From RYN-428 sp035551995 (GTDB lineage: Bacteria > Planctomycetota > Phycisphaerae > Tepidisphaerales > Tepidisphaeraceae): a DNA stretch of 64,000 nt. Position numbers and translations under genes: made by a program. Positions within the stretch are counted from its first letter, which is position 1; every line of letters begins with the position of its first letter. The notes under the pieces are model-generated. The model had not been told where the DNA came from and searched no databases. It was given only the letters and a program-made list of their open reading frames with translations. The stretch lies in the NCBI GenBank assembly GCA_035551995.1, contig DASZME010000007.1, positions 42,236 through 106,235 of the forward strand. The letters are read 5' to 3'. This document shows, piece after piece, positions 7,944 through 16,685 of the stretch.

Positions 7944-8642
7944 TCACGTCGCGTCCTGATCTGGCTGGTCTTCAAACGCCTGATCCTGTCGCGCCTCATA
8001 GTCGTCTTCGCGGCGCATTTCTTCAAGGCACTCGATGTAGTCCCCACGCACTGACGGGTGAAGTTGGTCGGCAAAACCCTCGTCGAGTCGATTGGCCCGG
8101 ATCAGGCTTACGACGTCGGCAAAGTCCTGATAACGATGAGCCGCCAGCTTCAATTGAATGAGTGTGGGAAGGTTGACCACCCGCAGGTCGTCGATGGTTT
8201 GCGTTACTGTCTCAGGGTCGGGGTACGCGATGGGGCCCGGCATGCCGCTTCCGGGAAACAGGCCGGCCACGAGAATGTCAAACGACACGCCGGTCGCGCG
8301 ATCCACGAAACGTCGGGGCCGTCCCTGCGTCGGGTCAAACTCACCGGCGGTGACGAATCGCCGCAACATCGCCAGTCCTTCGGCCGACAAAAGAAAATCA
8401 ACGTCGCCGGTCGTGCGCCGATGACGATGAGCGTTGACCGCCATGCCACCCACGATCGCGTAAGGGATAGTGGCCTGCTCGAATCGCAACGCGATGCGTC
8501 GCATCGTTTGATGGATCGGATCGTTTCCCCGAAAGAACATGGAAATCTCCCCAAGCCGATCGGCAAAACCTCCCGGTTCGCGCCGGCTGGCGGAGCGAAG
8601 GTCGCTGTAACCGGCATTCGCCAAAAAGGGTGTTTGTGTCAT
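7944..8642 (-). CDS. Nucleotidyltransferase-fold protein (AbiEii/MNT-like)
   Basis: The product has 232 residues from the ATG used here; an ATG 36 nt upstream is in frame. Residues about 60-85 contain IVGGMAVNAHRHRRTTGDVD, the GG plus T-x-D-x-D pattern of the nucleotidyltransferase fold seen in antitoxin/toxin systems (AbiEii, MNT) and in uncharacterised DUF6036-type proteins. Later segments (LPTLIQLKLAAHRYQDFADV) also fit these families. The C-terminus is acidic. No partner gene of the AbiEi or HEPN type is visible next to it. Substrate and role are unknown. Confidence 0.7.
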   Translation of the reverse strand: MTQTPFLANAGYSDLRSASRREPGGFADRLGEISMFFRGNDPIHQTMRRIALRFEQATIPYAIVGGMAVNAHRHRRTTGDVDFLLSAEGLAMLRRFVTAGEFDPTQGRPRRFVDRATGVSFDILVAGLFPGSGMPGPIAYPDPETVTQTIDDLRVVNLPTLIQLKLAAHRYQDFADVVSLIRANRLDEGFADQLHPSVRGDYIECLEEMRREDDYEARQDQAFEDQPDQDAT

Positions 8643-8827
8643 TAGGCTCTCACCGTTGAACACGCCATTATCGATCATAGCGTGTCGACGGTAAATTATC
8701 GAAGATCAGTTGCGTTGCGGAGGCGCGGGCACCTATAAAACTGCCGGCGCTGAATCCCATACCGCCGTCGCTCGGTTCAAAAAAAATTGGTTCTTGGACA
8801 ACCGAATATTGCAGCCAAAGATGTCGC

Positions 8828-10045
8828 ATGAAAGTATTCATTCCTGATCCGCCGATTCTCATCCAAACGCCGGCGCAGCGGGCCGCAAGTATCGCCGTCG
8901 AGCAAGCCGAGATCGCTTTTCAGTCCGGCACGTTCGGCGTCGGCGGTTTGATGATCGACAATGAGACGACCAACGTCCTCGCCCTCGCGCGCAACCAGGT
9001 CTTCGCCAACAGGCAAATCGTCGATCCGACCGGCCACGTCGAACGCCAACTCGTCGATTGGTACTATCAACAAATCAATGCCGGCGCGAAGTTGCCGAAT
9101 CCCGAAGATATCACGATCGTCAGCTCTCTTGATCCGTGCGTGATGTGTTGCGGCGCCATGCTCGAAGCCGGGTTCAACGTCATCTCCGTCGCCCGCGACG
9201 AACGGGCCGGCGTTACCTACAAAGCCCTCGGCGATTTCTCCGCCGTCCCGGTTTTTTTGCGATCGCGAGCCCGCCGAAAAATGGCCTACTTCGGCGTGCG
9301 CGGCGATCGCCGTCGCCCCTACAACGGCCCGCGCAATGCGATCTTCGCGGGCCATTACATCGAAAAAAATCTGGTCGACCGCTCGAGCGCGACATTCGCC
9401 AACAGTCTTAAATCCGTCGACATCGCTAACCGCTTCGTCCCCGGCATCGAAAACCTCAAGAGTCTGGCGACGGTCAATCGCAACGGCCCGCTCTGGGCGA
9501 AGCTCAAGAAATGCAGCCCCCATCTTCAGTCCCTCGGCCTCAACGCCGGCCAATCCGTCAACGCCAACCTCGCGAAACTGTTGCTCGCCGAAAGCGCCAA
9601 AGCCAAAGCGCGCGGCGCCGGCGCCAACGCCGCCGCGTTGATCGCGCCAGACGGATATGTTCTCCACGTCGCCACCGACGCCAAAGATAAATCCCCCGTC
9701 CGCGGCGCCTTCATGGAACTCACGCGCGGCTATGCAATTCTCCGCGCCGAGGCCGGAAAACCGGGCACGCGCTATCTGCCGCATCCCCGGCATTGCAAAA
9801 TCGTCCTCCTTCACGGCCCCGGTAAAGACGCCATCGGCTTCATGCAACTCGGCGCCGTCGGATCGACCATGGAAGGCCCGGTTCCGCCGGAAAATCGCGA
9901 TTGGCTGACTTATCTCATCCCCATGCAGACCAAGGCGGAGTTGCAGAAGATGGTGGCGGCGCTGCCGCCGATGTATCGCCGGGACATTCAGGTTTGGCCG
10001 GTTCAGACCGACGATGCGGGCGCCTTGCGTACATGCCGGCTATAG
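8828..10045 (+). CDS. Cytidine/deoxycytidylate deaminase-family protein with long C-terminal extension
   Basis: The product has 405 residues. The zinc site of the CDA/TadA fold is visible: His70 and the catalytic Glu72 (PTGHVERQL), then Cys104 and Cys107 (SLDPCVMCCGAML). Normal TadA-type enzymes have about 150-200 residues; here more than 200 residues follow. The extension has no motif I recognise, although it contains a cysteine- and histidine-bearing segment (HPRHCKIVLLHGPG). The substrate is unknown; a nucleoside, base or tRNA adenosine are all possible. It stands alone, 128 bp upstream of pgl on the same strand. Confidence 0.72.
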   Translation: MKVFIPDPPILIQTPAQRAASIAVEQAEIAFQSGTFGVGGLMIDNETTNVLALARNQVFANRQIVDPTGHVERQLVDWYYQQINAGAKLPNPEDITIVSSLDPCVMCCGAMLEAGFNVISVARDERAGVTYKALGDFSAVPVFLRSRARRKMAYFGVRGDRRRPYNGPRNAIFAGHYIEKNLVDRSSATFANSLKSVDIANRFVPGIENLKSLATVNRNGPLWAKLKKCSPHLQSLGLNAGQSVNANLAKLLLAESAKAKARGAGANAAALIAPDGYVLHVATDAKDKSPVRGAFMELTRGYAILRAEAGKPGTRYLPHPRHCKIVLLHGPGKDAIGFMQLGAVGSTMEGPVPPENRDWLTYLIPMQTKAELQKMVAALPPMYRRDIQVWPVQTDDAGALRTCRL

Positions 10046-10173
10046 GCCGACATTTCTCCAGGATAAAGAAATGGACCCGTTCGACCCGGCAGGGTAACCC
10101 GCCCGCGACCGGCGGAATGATTTCTCGAATCATCCCTTGCCAAATTTCCCCGGATTTTGCACCCTAGCGAACT

Positions 10174-10902
10174 ATGGAAAGAGAAATCGACGTCTCGGCC
10201 AACATGGACGATCTGCTGTATCAGGCCGCCCAGCGAATTACCGCGGCGGCGGAGCGGGCCGTGCGGGAAAGGGGCGAATTTTCGTTCGTCCTTTCCGGCG
10301 GTCACACGCCGCAAGGACTCTATATGTTACTCGCGCGCGAGCCGTATCGATTGCTCGTCGATTGGAAAAAAGTCAGCGTCTATTTCGGCGACGAGCGCTG
10401 CGTGGCGCCTGATTCGGATCAGAGCAACTTCCGGATGGCCAACGAGAGCTTGTTGTCGAAGGCGCCGATTCCGCCGGAGCGAATTTTCCGCATGCGCGGC
10501 GAAATTGATCCGCAGGAAGCCGCCAAAGAATACGGCGAGCTTCTCAAGTCCCGGTTCGGCGAAAAGGGCCCCGACATGATTCTTCTGGGCATGGGCGACG
10601 ACGGGCACACCGCCTCGCTGTTTCCCGGCGCCGAGGCGCTGCGCGAGCGCAAGCATCGATGCGTGGCTACTCACGTCGAGAAGTTAAACGCGTGGCGGAT
10701 TACGATGACGGCGCCGTTCATCAATCGCGCCGCCGCCGTAATGATTATGGTGGCGGGACGAGGCAAAGCGAGCCGGGTGAAGGAGGTGCTGGAGGGGCCG
10801 AGCGATCCGGAGCGGCTGCCGATTCAGATGATCCAGCCGGAGTCGGGGACGTTGACGTGGTTGCTGGACGCGGGGGCGGCGGGGATGTTTGAGGAGGAAT
10901 AA
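10174..10902 (+). CDS. pgl: 6-phosphogluconolactonase (DevB type)
   Basis: The product has 242 residues, typical of the bacterial Pgl/DevB family. Motifs include FVLSGGHTPQGLYMLL, VYFGDERCVAPDSDQSN and MILLGMGDDGHTASLFPG. It hydrolyses 6-phosphogluconolactone to 6-phosphogluconate in the oxidative pentose phosphate pathway, in the cytoplasm. The gnd gene for the next step lies about 4 kb downstream on the same strand, separated by glycosyltransferase genes on the other strand, so the two are neighbours but not one operon. Confidence 0.94.
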   Translation: MEREIDVSANMDDLLYQAAQRITAAAERAVRERGEFSFVLSGGHTPQGLYMLLAREPYRLLVDWKKVSVYFGDERCVAPDSDQSNFRMANESLLSKAPIPPERIFRMRGEIDPQEAAKEYGELLKSRFGEKGPDMILLGMGDDGHTASLFPGAEALRERKHRCVATHVEKLNAWRITMTAPFINRAAAVMIMVAGRGKASRVKEVLEGPSDPERLPIQMIQPESGTLTWLLDAGAAGMFEEE

Positions 10903-11065
10903 AAGTATGATTCTTCGTAATTGCAAAACTCCTTTTCTGGCCGCGCTCATGGCCTGACTTGCCTCCGCTGCATGGACTAAAGACTACGGATTTGTGAATC
11001 GATGATTTAGTCGTTCGATTTGTTCGATGTAATTTCTGTTAGCGGCGCCAACCGGCAAAGCTACA

Positions 11066-11649
11066 ATGTTTATTCTTATGACCGTCGTCACATCCGAAAC
11101 ACGTTTTACTCCTGAAGACTTGCTTGAGTTGGACAGCGACCTTCTTTACGAACTGGTCGATGGAAAACTCGTGGAAAAAAAGATGAGTTCGTTATCGAGC
11201 GAGACGGCCGGAATCGTCGCGTCACAACTAATCGTTTTTCTCCGGAAATCTCTGGGCCGCAAAGTCTATCCAGAACAAACGTTTCAATGTTTCCCGCACG
11301 ATTCGGCGCTCGTTCGCCGGCCGGATGTTGCAATTGTGGCCGCCCAACGGCTCGCGGGCGTGGCGGGAGAAGGCCACGTTCGCTCGCGCCCGATTTGGCG
11401 ATCGAAGTGATTTCACCGATCGCAAAGATTTACGAGTTGGATCAGAAACTCGCCGAATATCGCAATGCCGGCGTGAAATTGATCTGGGTCGTGAATCCCA
11501 ACTCAAGAAGCGTCAGGGTCCATCGACTTGACCATACCGTTTCGGAATTCACGGAAACCGACATCATCACGGGGGAATCAGTCATTCCGGGATTTTCGAT
11601 CTTGGTGAGCGAGTTGCTTCCAGAACGAAATACCGCGTCGCAAGCTTGA
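11066..11649 (+). pseudogene. Uma2-family (DUF820) PDDEXK nuclease-like gene with frameshift
   Basis: The first frame encodes the Uma2 N-terminal half (FTPEDLLELDSDLLYELVDG, later VRRPDVAIVA). The conserved second half (APDLAIEVISP, LAEYRNAGVKLIWVVNP, VIPGFSILVSEL) is in another frame. The switch lies between about 11350 and 11386 and needs one lost base or two gained bases. The E-x-D-x-K-like region of the fold is split by the break. Uma2 proteins often occur as many copies in planctomycetes and cyanobacteria; their function is uncertain. A sequencing error cannot be excluded. Confidence 0.8.
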
Positions 11650-11716
11650 AATCCACATTCAAGGAATAAAACCGGACACTCGAGATTCCTTCGCGATCCT
11701 CCCGACGGGCGGTGAT

Positions 11717-13003
11717 TCACCACGTCGTTTCGCTCGGGCGCCTTTCCCTGAAGTTCTCCGTCAGCACGTTCAATTTCATTTTCGACCGATTCGACAGCCG
11801 ATCGTCCACCATTCGATAAACTTTTTCCACTTCGATCTGCTGCATGCAGACGTTATTCGCGCACGGCGAAAAACGATGGTTAAACGCGTTCACGCACGGG
11901 CTGCAGGACAAGTCGGTGCGGATGACGTGGCTGTCGCGGCCGAGAGGGCCGAACACCTGCGGCGTTTCGGGGCCAAAAAGAACGATCGACATGATGTCGG
12001 TCATCGAGGAAAAGTGGCCGGGACCGCTGTCGTTGGTGATCAGCACGTCGGCCATCGTGTAGATCACGAATAGCTCGCGCAGCGATGTTTCGCCGGCCAG
12101 CGTAATGACGGCGGGCGAAATTTCAGCGGCGATTTTTTTGGCCGCGTCGGCTTCGTCGGGGGCGCCGGTGAGGGCCAGGGTGACTCTGGGATGTTCGGCG
12201 AGAATTCGTCGGCCCAACTCGATGAATTTTTCGGTCGGCCAGCGCCGCAGCGGCAGCAGATCGCTGGCGTTGGGATTCAGCAGCACGATCGGCCGATCGA
12301 CGCGACGCCCGGCCAGACGATCGAAAATCCCCTGCACTTTTTCCACTTCGCCCGGCTTTGGCGCAAAACGCGGCGGCGAGAAATCGACCGCCGGCATCGG
12401 CGCCTTGAGCATCGGCAGATCGGTCGGGTCGGCGTTGAGCGATTCCACTAGTTGATAGTAACTGGCCGCAACGTGCATGTACGGATTATGCGCGACGCGA
12501 TGCGTGAGCAGATCGCCGCGATAAACGCCCTCGGCGGTAAAACGATGAAGCCCAACCCGCCGGCGGGCGCCGGTCAGAAAAGCGACGATCGCCGACGCGC
12601 GACTGAAAAATTCCATGTCGATCGTCGTGTCGATGCCCAGTCGGCGGGCCTTCCACGTCGTGGTGAGCAAATCCATGAAAAGCGTCAGCGGCTTTTTGGC
12701 GCGGATCACCAGCACGTTCTCTTTTGGAATGACTTCCAGCAGATCGAGGATGAACCGGTTTTCCTCGAAAACCCAGAAATAGACGTTCTCCCGGCCCACC
12801 ATCTCCACGGCACGCGCCAACGCCTGATATGCCAAAACCGTGGCGCCTTGCTCGATCATTTTGACGACAAGGATTTTTTTAATCGGACCGGCCGGTTTGC
12901 GAAAAACGGCAAATGGGCCCGCGAGTTTGCGCAGCGCCGTCAGGACAAAGCACATCGGCTTGCCCAGCCATGCATCGACTCGGCGAACGGTATATGGATT
13001 CAC
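11717..13003 (-). CDS. Glycosyltransferase family 9 (heptosyltransferase-like)
   Basis: The product has 428 residues. The N-terminal half starts with ILVVKMIEQGATVLAYQALA, like the acceptor domain of ADP-heptose:LPS heptosyltransferases. The C-terminal half has VLLNPNASDLLPLRRWP, LALTGAPDEADAAKKI and the donor-binding ITNDSGPGHFSSM. It should transfer a sugar from a nucleotide donor to a cell-surface glycan at the inner face of the membrane; the exact sugar is unknown. It follows the GT39 gene by 33 bp on the same strand, so the two form an envelope-glycan operon. Confidence 0.88.
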   Translation of the reverse strand: MNPYTVRRVDAWLGKPMCFVLTALRKLAGPFAVFRKPAGPIKKILVVKMIEQGATVLAYQALARAVEMVGRENVYFWVFEENRFILDLLEVIPKENVLVIRAKKPLTLFMDLLTTTWKARRLGIDTTIDMEFFSRASAIVAFLTGARRRVGLHRFTAEGVYRGDLLTHRVAHNPYMHVAASYYQLVESLNADPTDLPMLKAPMPAVDFSPPRFAPKPGEVEKVQGIFDRLAGRRVDRPIVLLNPNASDLLPLRRWPTEKFIELGRRILAEHPRVTLALTGAPDEADAAKKIAAEISPAVITLAGETSLRELFVIYTMADVLITNDSGPGHFSSMTDIMSIVLFGPETPQVFGPLGRDSHVIRTDLSCSPCVNAFNHRFSPCANNVCMQQIEVEKVYRMVDDRLSNRSKMKLNVLTENFRERRPSETTW

Positions 13004-13036
13004 AAATCGACGCCCTCGAAAAATATGGTGTCGCGA

Positions 13037-14629
13037 TCATCGGCTTACGCGGATCGCGCTGTTGGATTTCGCTTTGCCCAAGCCAGGACGCTGAACTTCG
13101 ATCGGCGGCGATTTCATCGTATAGCCGAACCTCGCCATGAATTTGTCGGCGTCCTTGTTTCCGCCGACGAACAGCGCCTCGGGGATGCGGGAATAATCGG
13201 GACGGCCGCGATCGTAATAGTCAAATGCCGTCGGACGCGACCCGACCTCACACCACACATCCGGGCGCCCCGGCATATAAAACGCGGCCTCGCCGGCGTC
13301 CTGGTGGCGATTGCAGACCACCGGTATTCCGCGCGCGTCTGCCGCGAGTTGCCGGCCGAATTGCGGCCAGCCCCACAGGTCGGTGATCTGATGCGTCAGC
13401 GGAAAGCCGCGATGCGTGAAAGGCACGTCGTGCCGCAACAGCCACTGCTGCACCGAAGACATCGCGATCAGATGAATTACGATCGTAAATCCGATGGCGA
13501 CCTCACAACCCTTGCGAACCAAGTGTACCCGATTCCCCCGCCAATTCTCCGATAGATACCGGCCGACCAGAAGACTCAGCGGGAAATATGCAAAAGCCGG
13601 CCAGTTAATCTCTCCATGCGAACTCGTGGCGGCCCAGCCGAAGAATAAGAGGGGAAGCGTTCCGCTCCAAAGGAGCATCTGATTGACATTGGACAGCCGT
13701 GAGTATTTGCGCCAATTAACGATCGCGACGGCGATCGCGACGGCGAATAAAATCGGCGTCCAGACCAGCGCCTGCCCGCCGATGAATTCGGCCAATCCCA
13801 TGGCGCGCGCGATGAATACCGCGCATATCCCGTGTTTCCCCGCGCTGAGGCCGCCCCCGGCGCCATGGTGAAGTTGAAAGAGAAATGAAGCCCAATGGTG
13901 CGTCGCGTTCCAATAAATGGTCGGCGAGAAAACGCACAGTGCGATCACCCCCGACAGGTATACCCATGGCCCGCGCAAATGGCGGCGGCCACTCCGCGAC
14001 GTGAGCAGTGCCAGGAAGATGCCCGCCGGCACAAGGACGGTGGTGTATTTCGACAGCAGCGCCAAGCCGCTGAATAATCCAAAAAAAATCCAAAAGGCGG
14101 CGCTGTGATTCCGAGCCGAAGGATCGGCGGCCGCGGCGTCATCGTCGCGTCCGGCAACCCGCACGGCGCACGTGAGCGCGCACATCGAAAAAAAAGTGGC
14201 CGGGGCGTCGGGCGTCACGATCGTTCCGTTGACCGCCAGCAACGGCCCGGCGATCCACATCAGCACGACGTACCCAACCGCTCTTCGATCTTTCAGGATC
14301 TTGCCGGCCAGTGAATAGAGGATCGCCAGCGATCCGATCGACAAGACGGCGGCGGGGAGCCGCACGCCCAATTCGGTATCGCCAAGCACGCGCGTGGAAA
14401 GCCAGATGAGCCATGCGACCATCGGCGGATGATCGAAATAGCCTGTCGAAAGATGGCGCGTCCAAGTCCAGTAAAATGCCTCGTCCGGCACCAAGTTGCA
14501 TGTCGCCGAAAGAACGATGCGGACGGCAAGAAGCAAAGCGGCCACAGGCCAGAAATAACCGGCGAGCCGGGCGGCCCCACTTTCTTGCGCTTGAGTAATC
14601 GGGAAATCCCGCACGGCGAATTGTGTCAT
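13037..14629 (-). CDS. Glycosyltransferase family 39 / ArnT-like membrane protein
   Basis: The product has 530 residues with about ten membrane helices. The first periplasmic loop carries the acidic motif of GT-C enzymes (VPDEAFYWTWTRHLSTGYFD, then HPPMVAWL). Family members use polyprenyl-phosphate-linked sugars and glycosylate proteins or lipids on the outer face of the membrane. It is the first gene of a two-gene minus-strand operon with the GT9 gene and is divergent from gnd across a 260-bp gap. The substrate cannot be read from sequence. Confidence 0.88.
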   Translation of the reverse strand: MTQFAVRDFPITQAQESGAARLAGYFWPVAALLLAVRIVLSATCNLVPDEAFYWTWTRHLSTGYFDHPPMVAWLIWLSTRVLGDTELGVRLPAAVLSIGSLAILYSLAGKILKDRRAVGYVVLMWIAGPLLAVNGTIVTPDAPATFFSMCALTCAVRVAGRDDDAAAADPSARNHSAAFWIFFGLFSGLALLSKYTTVLVPAGIFLALLTSRSGRRHLRGPWVYLSGVIALCVFSPTIYWNATHHWASFLFQLHHGAGGGLSAGKHGICAVFIARAMGLAEFIGGQALVWTPILFAVAIAVAIVNWRKYSRLSNVNQMLLWSGTLPLLFFGWAATSSHGEINWPAFAYFPLSLLVGRYLSENWRGNRVHLVRKGCEVAIGFTIVIHLIAMSSVQQWLLRHDVPFTHRGFPLTHQITDLWGWPQFGRQLAADARGIPVVCNRHQDAGEAAFYMPGRPDVWCEVGSRPTAFDYYDRGRPDYSRIPEALFVGGNKDADKFMARFGYTMKSPPIEVQRPGLGKAKSNSAIRVSR

Positions 14630-14889
14630 GTCGGAAATCCCGAACGTCGCTTCTTCGGCCGTTGCAGGCTTGAATTCGCCGTAGCGCAGCTGTTCAGCCC
14701 AAGTCCTGGCCCTTGAAAAACACAGCCGCGACAGCGGCGCCGCGGGTCATTCAAGTGTTCGCATTATAAGGCAGACCCGCGTGCGGAAACAATATTCGCG
14801 GGTTGCCAACCTCAGCAAAAAATCCCACAATACGCGCCTCGTCATTCGTTCGCGTACGCGCAGCGATGAAAACAACAAAAGGAAATCAA

Positions 14890-16383
14890 ATGGCCGGCCA
14901 GGCATTCGGAATTATTGGTTTGGAAGTGATGGGGCGAAACATCGCGATGAACATCGAGCGTAACGGCTTTCCGATCGCCGTCTACAATCGCACCTATTCC
15001 AAGACGGAACATTTCATCAACGAAGTCGCCAAGGGAAGAAACGCCAAGGGGTTTAAAACGCCCAAAGAATTCGTTCTTGGCCTGGAAAAGCCGCGGCGGA
15101 TTCTCATCATGGTCAAGGCCGGCAAGCCCGTCGATATGGTGATCGACGAACTCAAGCCCTTCCTCGAACCCGGCGACATCGTCATCGACGGCGGCAATTC
15201 CCTCTTCACCGACACAGAGCGCCGCTCGGCCGATCTGAAGCCAACCGGCATCCGTTTCTTCGGCATGGGCGTTTCCGGCGGCGAGGAGGGCGCGCTGTGG
15301 GGCCCAAGCCTCATGCCCGGCGGCGATCGCGAATCGTATAATCACCTCAAACCCGTCCTGGAAAAAATCGCGGCCAAGGCGCCCAGCGACGGCGTTCCCT
15401 GCGTCACCTACTGCGGCGACGGCGGGGCGGGCCACTTCGTCAAGATGATCCACAATGGCATCGAATACGGCGACATGCAGCTCATCGCCGAGGCATACGA
15501 TCTTCTGAAAAACGTCGGTGGCCTTGATAACGACAAGCTCTACGAAGTCTTTGGCGAATGGAACAAGAGCGAACTGCAGAGCTTCCTGATCGAAATCTCG
15601 CAGAAGGTCATCAAATTCCCCGACCCGCAAGGCAAAGGGCCGCTGGTCGAGCAGATTCGCGACGTGGTCGGCATGAAAGGAACCGGAACCTGGACGATCA
15701 AGGCCGCCCTGGATCTGCTTGTGCCGATCCCGACGATCGCGGCCGCGGTCGATAGCCGGGAGATTTCAGGACTCAAGAGCGAGCGCGAAGCGGCAAGCAA
15801 AATCCTCGGCGGGCCGTCGCCAAAATCCTACGCCGGCGATCTCAAGCAATTTATCAATGACGTGAAGGATGCCCTGTACTGCTCGAAGATTTGTTCATAC
15901 GCGCAGGGGATGGCCCTCCTTGCCGCGGCCAACAAGACCAAGGACAAGGGGGGGTATGATTTCCACATGACCCTCCCCGATCTGCCGATGATCTGGCGGG
16001 CCGGTTGCATCATCCGCGCCGTCTTCCTGGAAGAAATCACCAAGGCGTTCAAGAGCGATCCAAATCTCGCCAACCTGCTGATCGATTCCAAGTTCCGCGA
16101 CATGATCGCCAGCCGGCAGGACGCCTGGCGCCGGGTCGTTTCCCTCGGCATCGCCAACGGCGTGGGGCTTCCGGCGTTCAGTTCATCGTTGGCGTACTAC
16201 GATAGCTATCGGCGGGCGCGGTTGCCCGGCAATCTCATTCAGGCCCAGCGCGACTTCTTCGGCGCCCACACCTACGAGCGGAATGACAACCCCGGAACAT
16301 TCGTACATACCGAATGGTCGGCACAGGCCGCGGACGCCAAACCGCCGGAAGCGCACGAGCAAGACAAAATGAAAAAGGCATGA
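14890..16383 (+). CDS. gnd: 6-phosphogluconate dehydrogenase, decarboxylating
   Basis: The product has 497 residues, close to the family norm. Motifs include the NADP-binding start (FGIIGLEVMGRNIAMNI), IVIDGGNSLFTDTERR, FFGMGVSGGEEGALWGPS and the catalytic KMIHNGIEYGDMQLIAEAYD. It oxidises and decarboxylates 6-phosphogluconate to ribulose 5-phosphate in the cytoplasm. The ATG giving MAGQAFGIIG is preferred because AAAAGGA lies about 6 nt upstream; an in-frame ATG 24 nt earlier is less well placed. It is followed by a broken small gene and an FGGY kinase, a layout consistent with gluconate or pentose use. Confidence 0.96.
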   Translation: MAGQAFGIIGLEVMGRNIAMNIERNGFPIAVYNRTYSKTEHFINEVAKGRNAKGFKTPKEFVLGLEKPRRILIMVKAGKPVDMVIDELKPFLEPGDIVIDGGNSLFTDTERRSADLKPTGIRFFGMGVSGGEEGALWGPSLMPGGDRESYNHLKPVLEKIAAKAPSDGVPCVTYCGDGGAGHFVKMIHNGIEYGDMQLIAEAYDLLKNVGGLDNDKLYEVFGEWNKSELQSFLIEISQKVIKFPDPQGKGPLVEQIRDVVGMKGTGTWTIKAALDLLVPIPTIAAAVDSREISGLKSEREAASKILGGPSPKSYAGDLKQFINDVKDALYCSKICSYAQGMALLAAANKTKDKGGYDFHMTLPDLPMIWRAGCIIRAVFLEEITKAFKSDPNLANLLIDSKFRDMIASRQDAWRRVVSLGIANGVGLPAFSSSLAYYDSYRRARLPGNLIQAQRDFFGAHTYERNDNPGTFVHTEWSAQAADAKPPEAHEQDKMKKA

Positions 16384-16387
16384 TCGG

Positions 16388-16680
16388 ATGGCCGTTCCCG
16401 CGTGGAGAGAATTGCGCGTCGGTGATCTCATCCGGATCATTCAGGATTCCGGCTGATTGGGACGACCCTCGTTTTCCGATGGAGCGCGAAACGCGTGATC
16501 TCTTCGAACGGTTCATCGCCCGTCGCGCCACATTGCGCATCGACGAAGTTGACGACGGCATTCCATGGATTCAAATATCGAATCCCACTTGTCGACGGGA
16601 AGTGGGAAGATCATTTCCTGGCCATCGACGCTGACGATGGTTGGACGCCGGTGGTAAAACGACAGCGGTCATCTCCTTAG
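16388..16680 (+). pseudogene. Small conserved hypothetical protein, broken by two frameshifts
   Basis: Three consecutive frames together give a coherent protein of about 95 residues. Frame one has MAVPAWRELRVGDLIRI, frame two has ADWDDPRFPMERETRDLFER and ATLRIDEVDDGIPWI, frame three has YRIPLVDGKWEDHFLAID and GWTPVV. Frame switches are needed near 16455 and near 16570. The composite resembles small planctomycete hypotheticals of the form RVGDRIRIV...ERLIARRRPLRVYEID...W..H.LAL, recalled from memory. It lies between gnd and the FGGY kinase. Either a real pseudogene or two read errors. Confidence 0.65.
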
Positions 16681-16685
16681 GCGCC

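Noticed and set aside
8777..9847. 356-codon minus-strand frame opposite the deaminase gene
   Set aside because: The plus strand encodes an intact zinc-deaminase motif; the minus frame has no motif.
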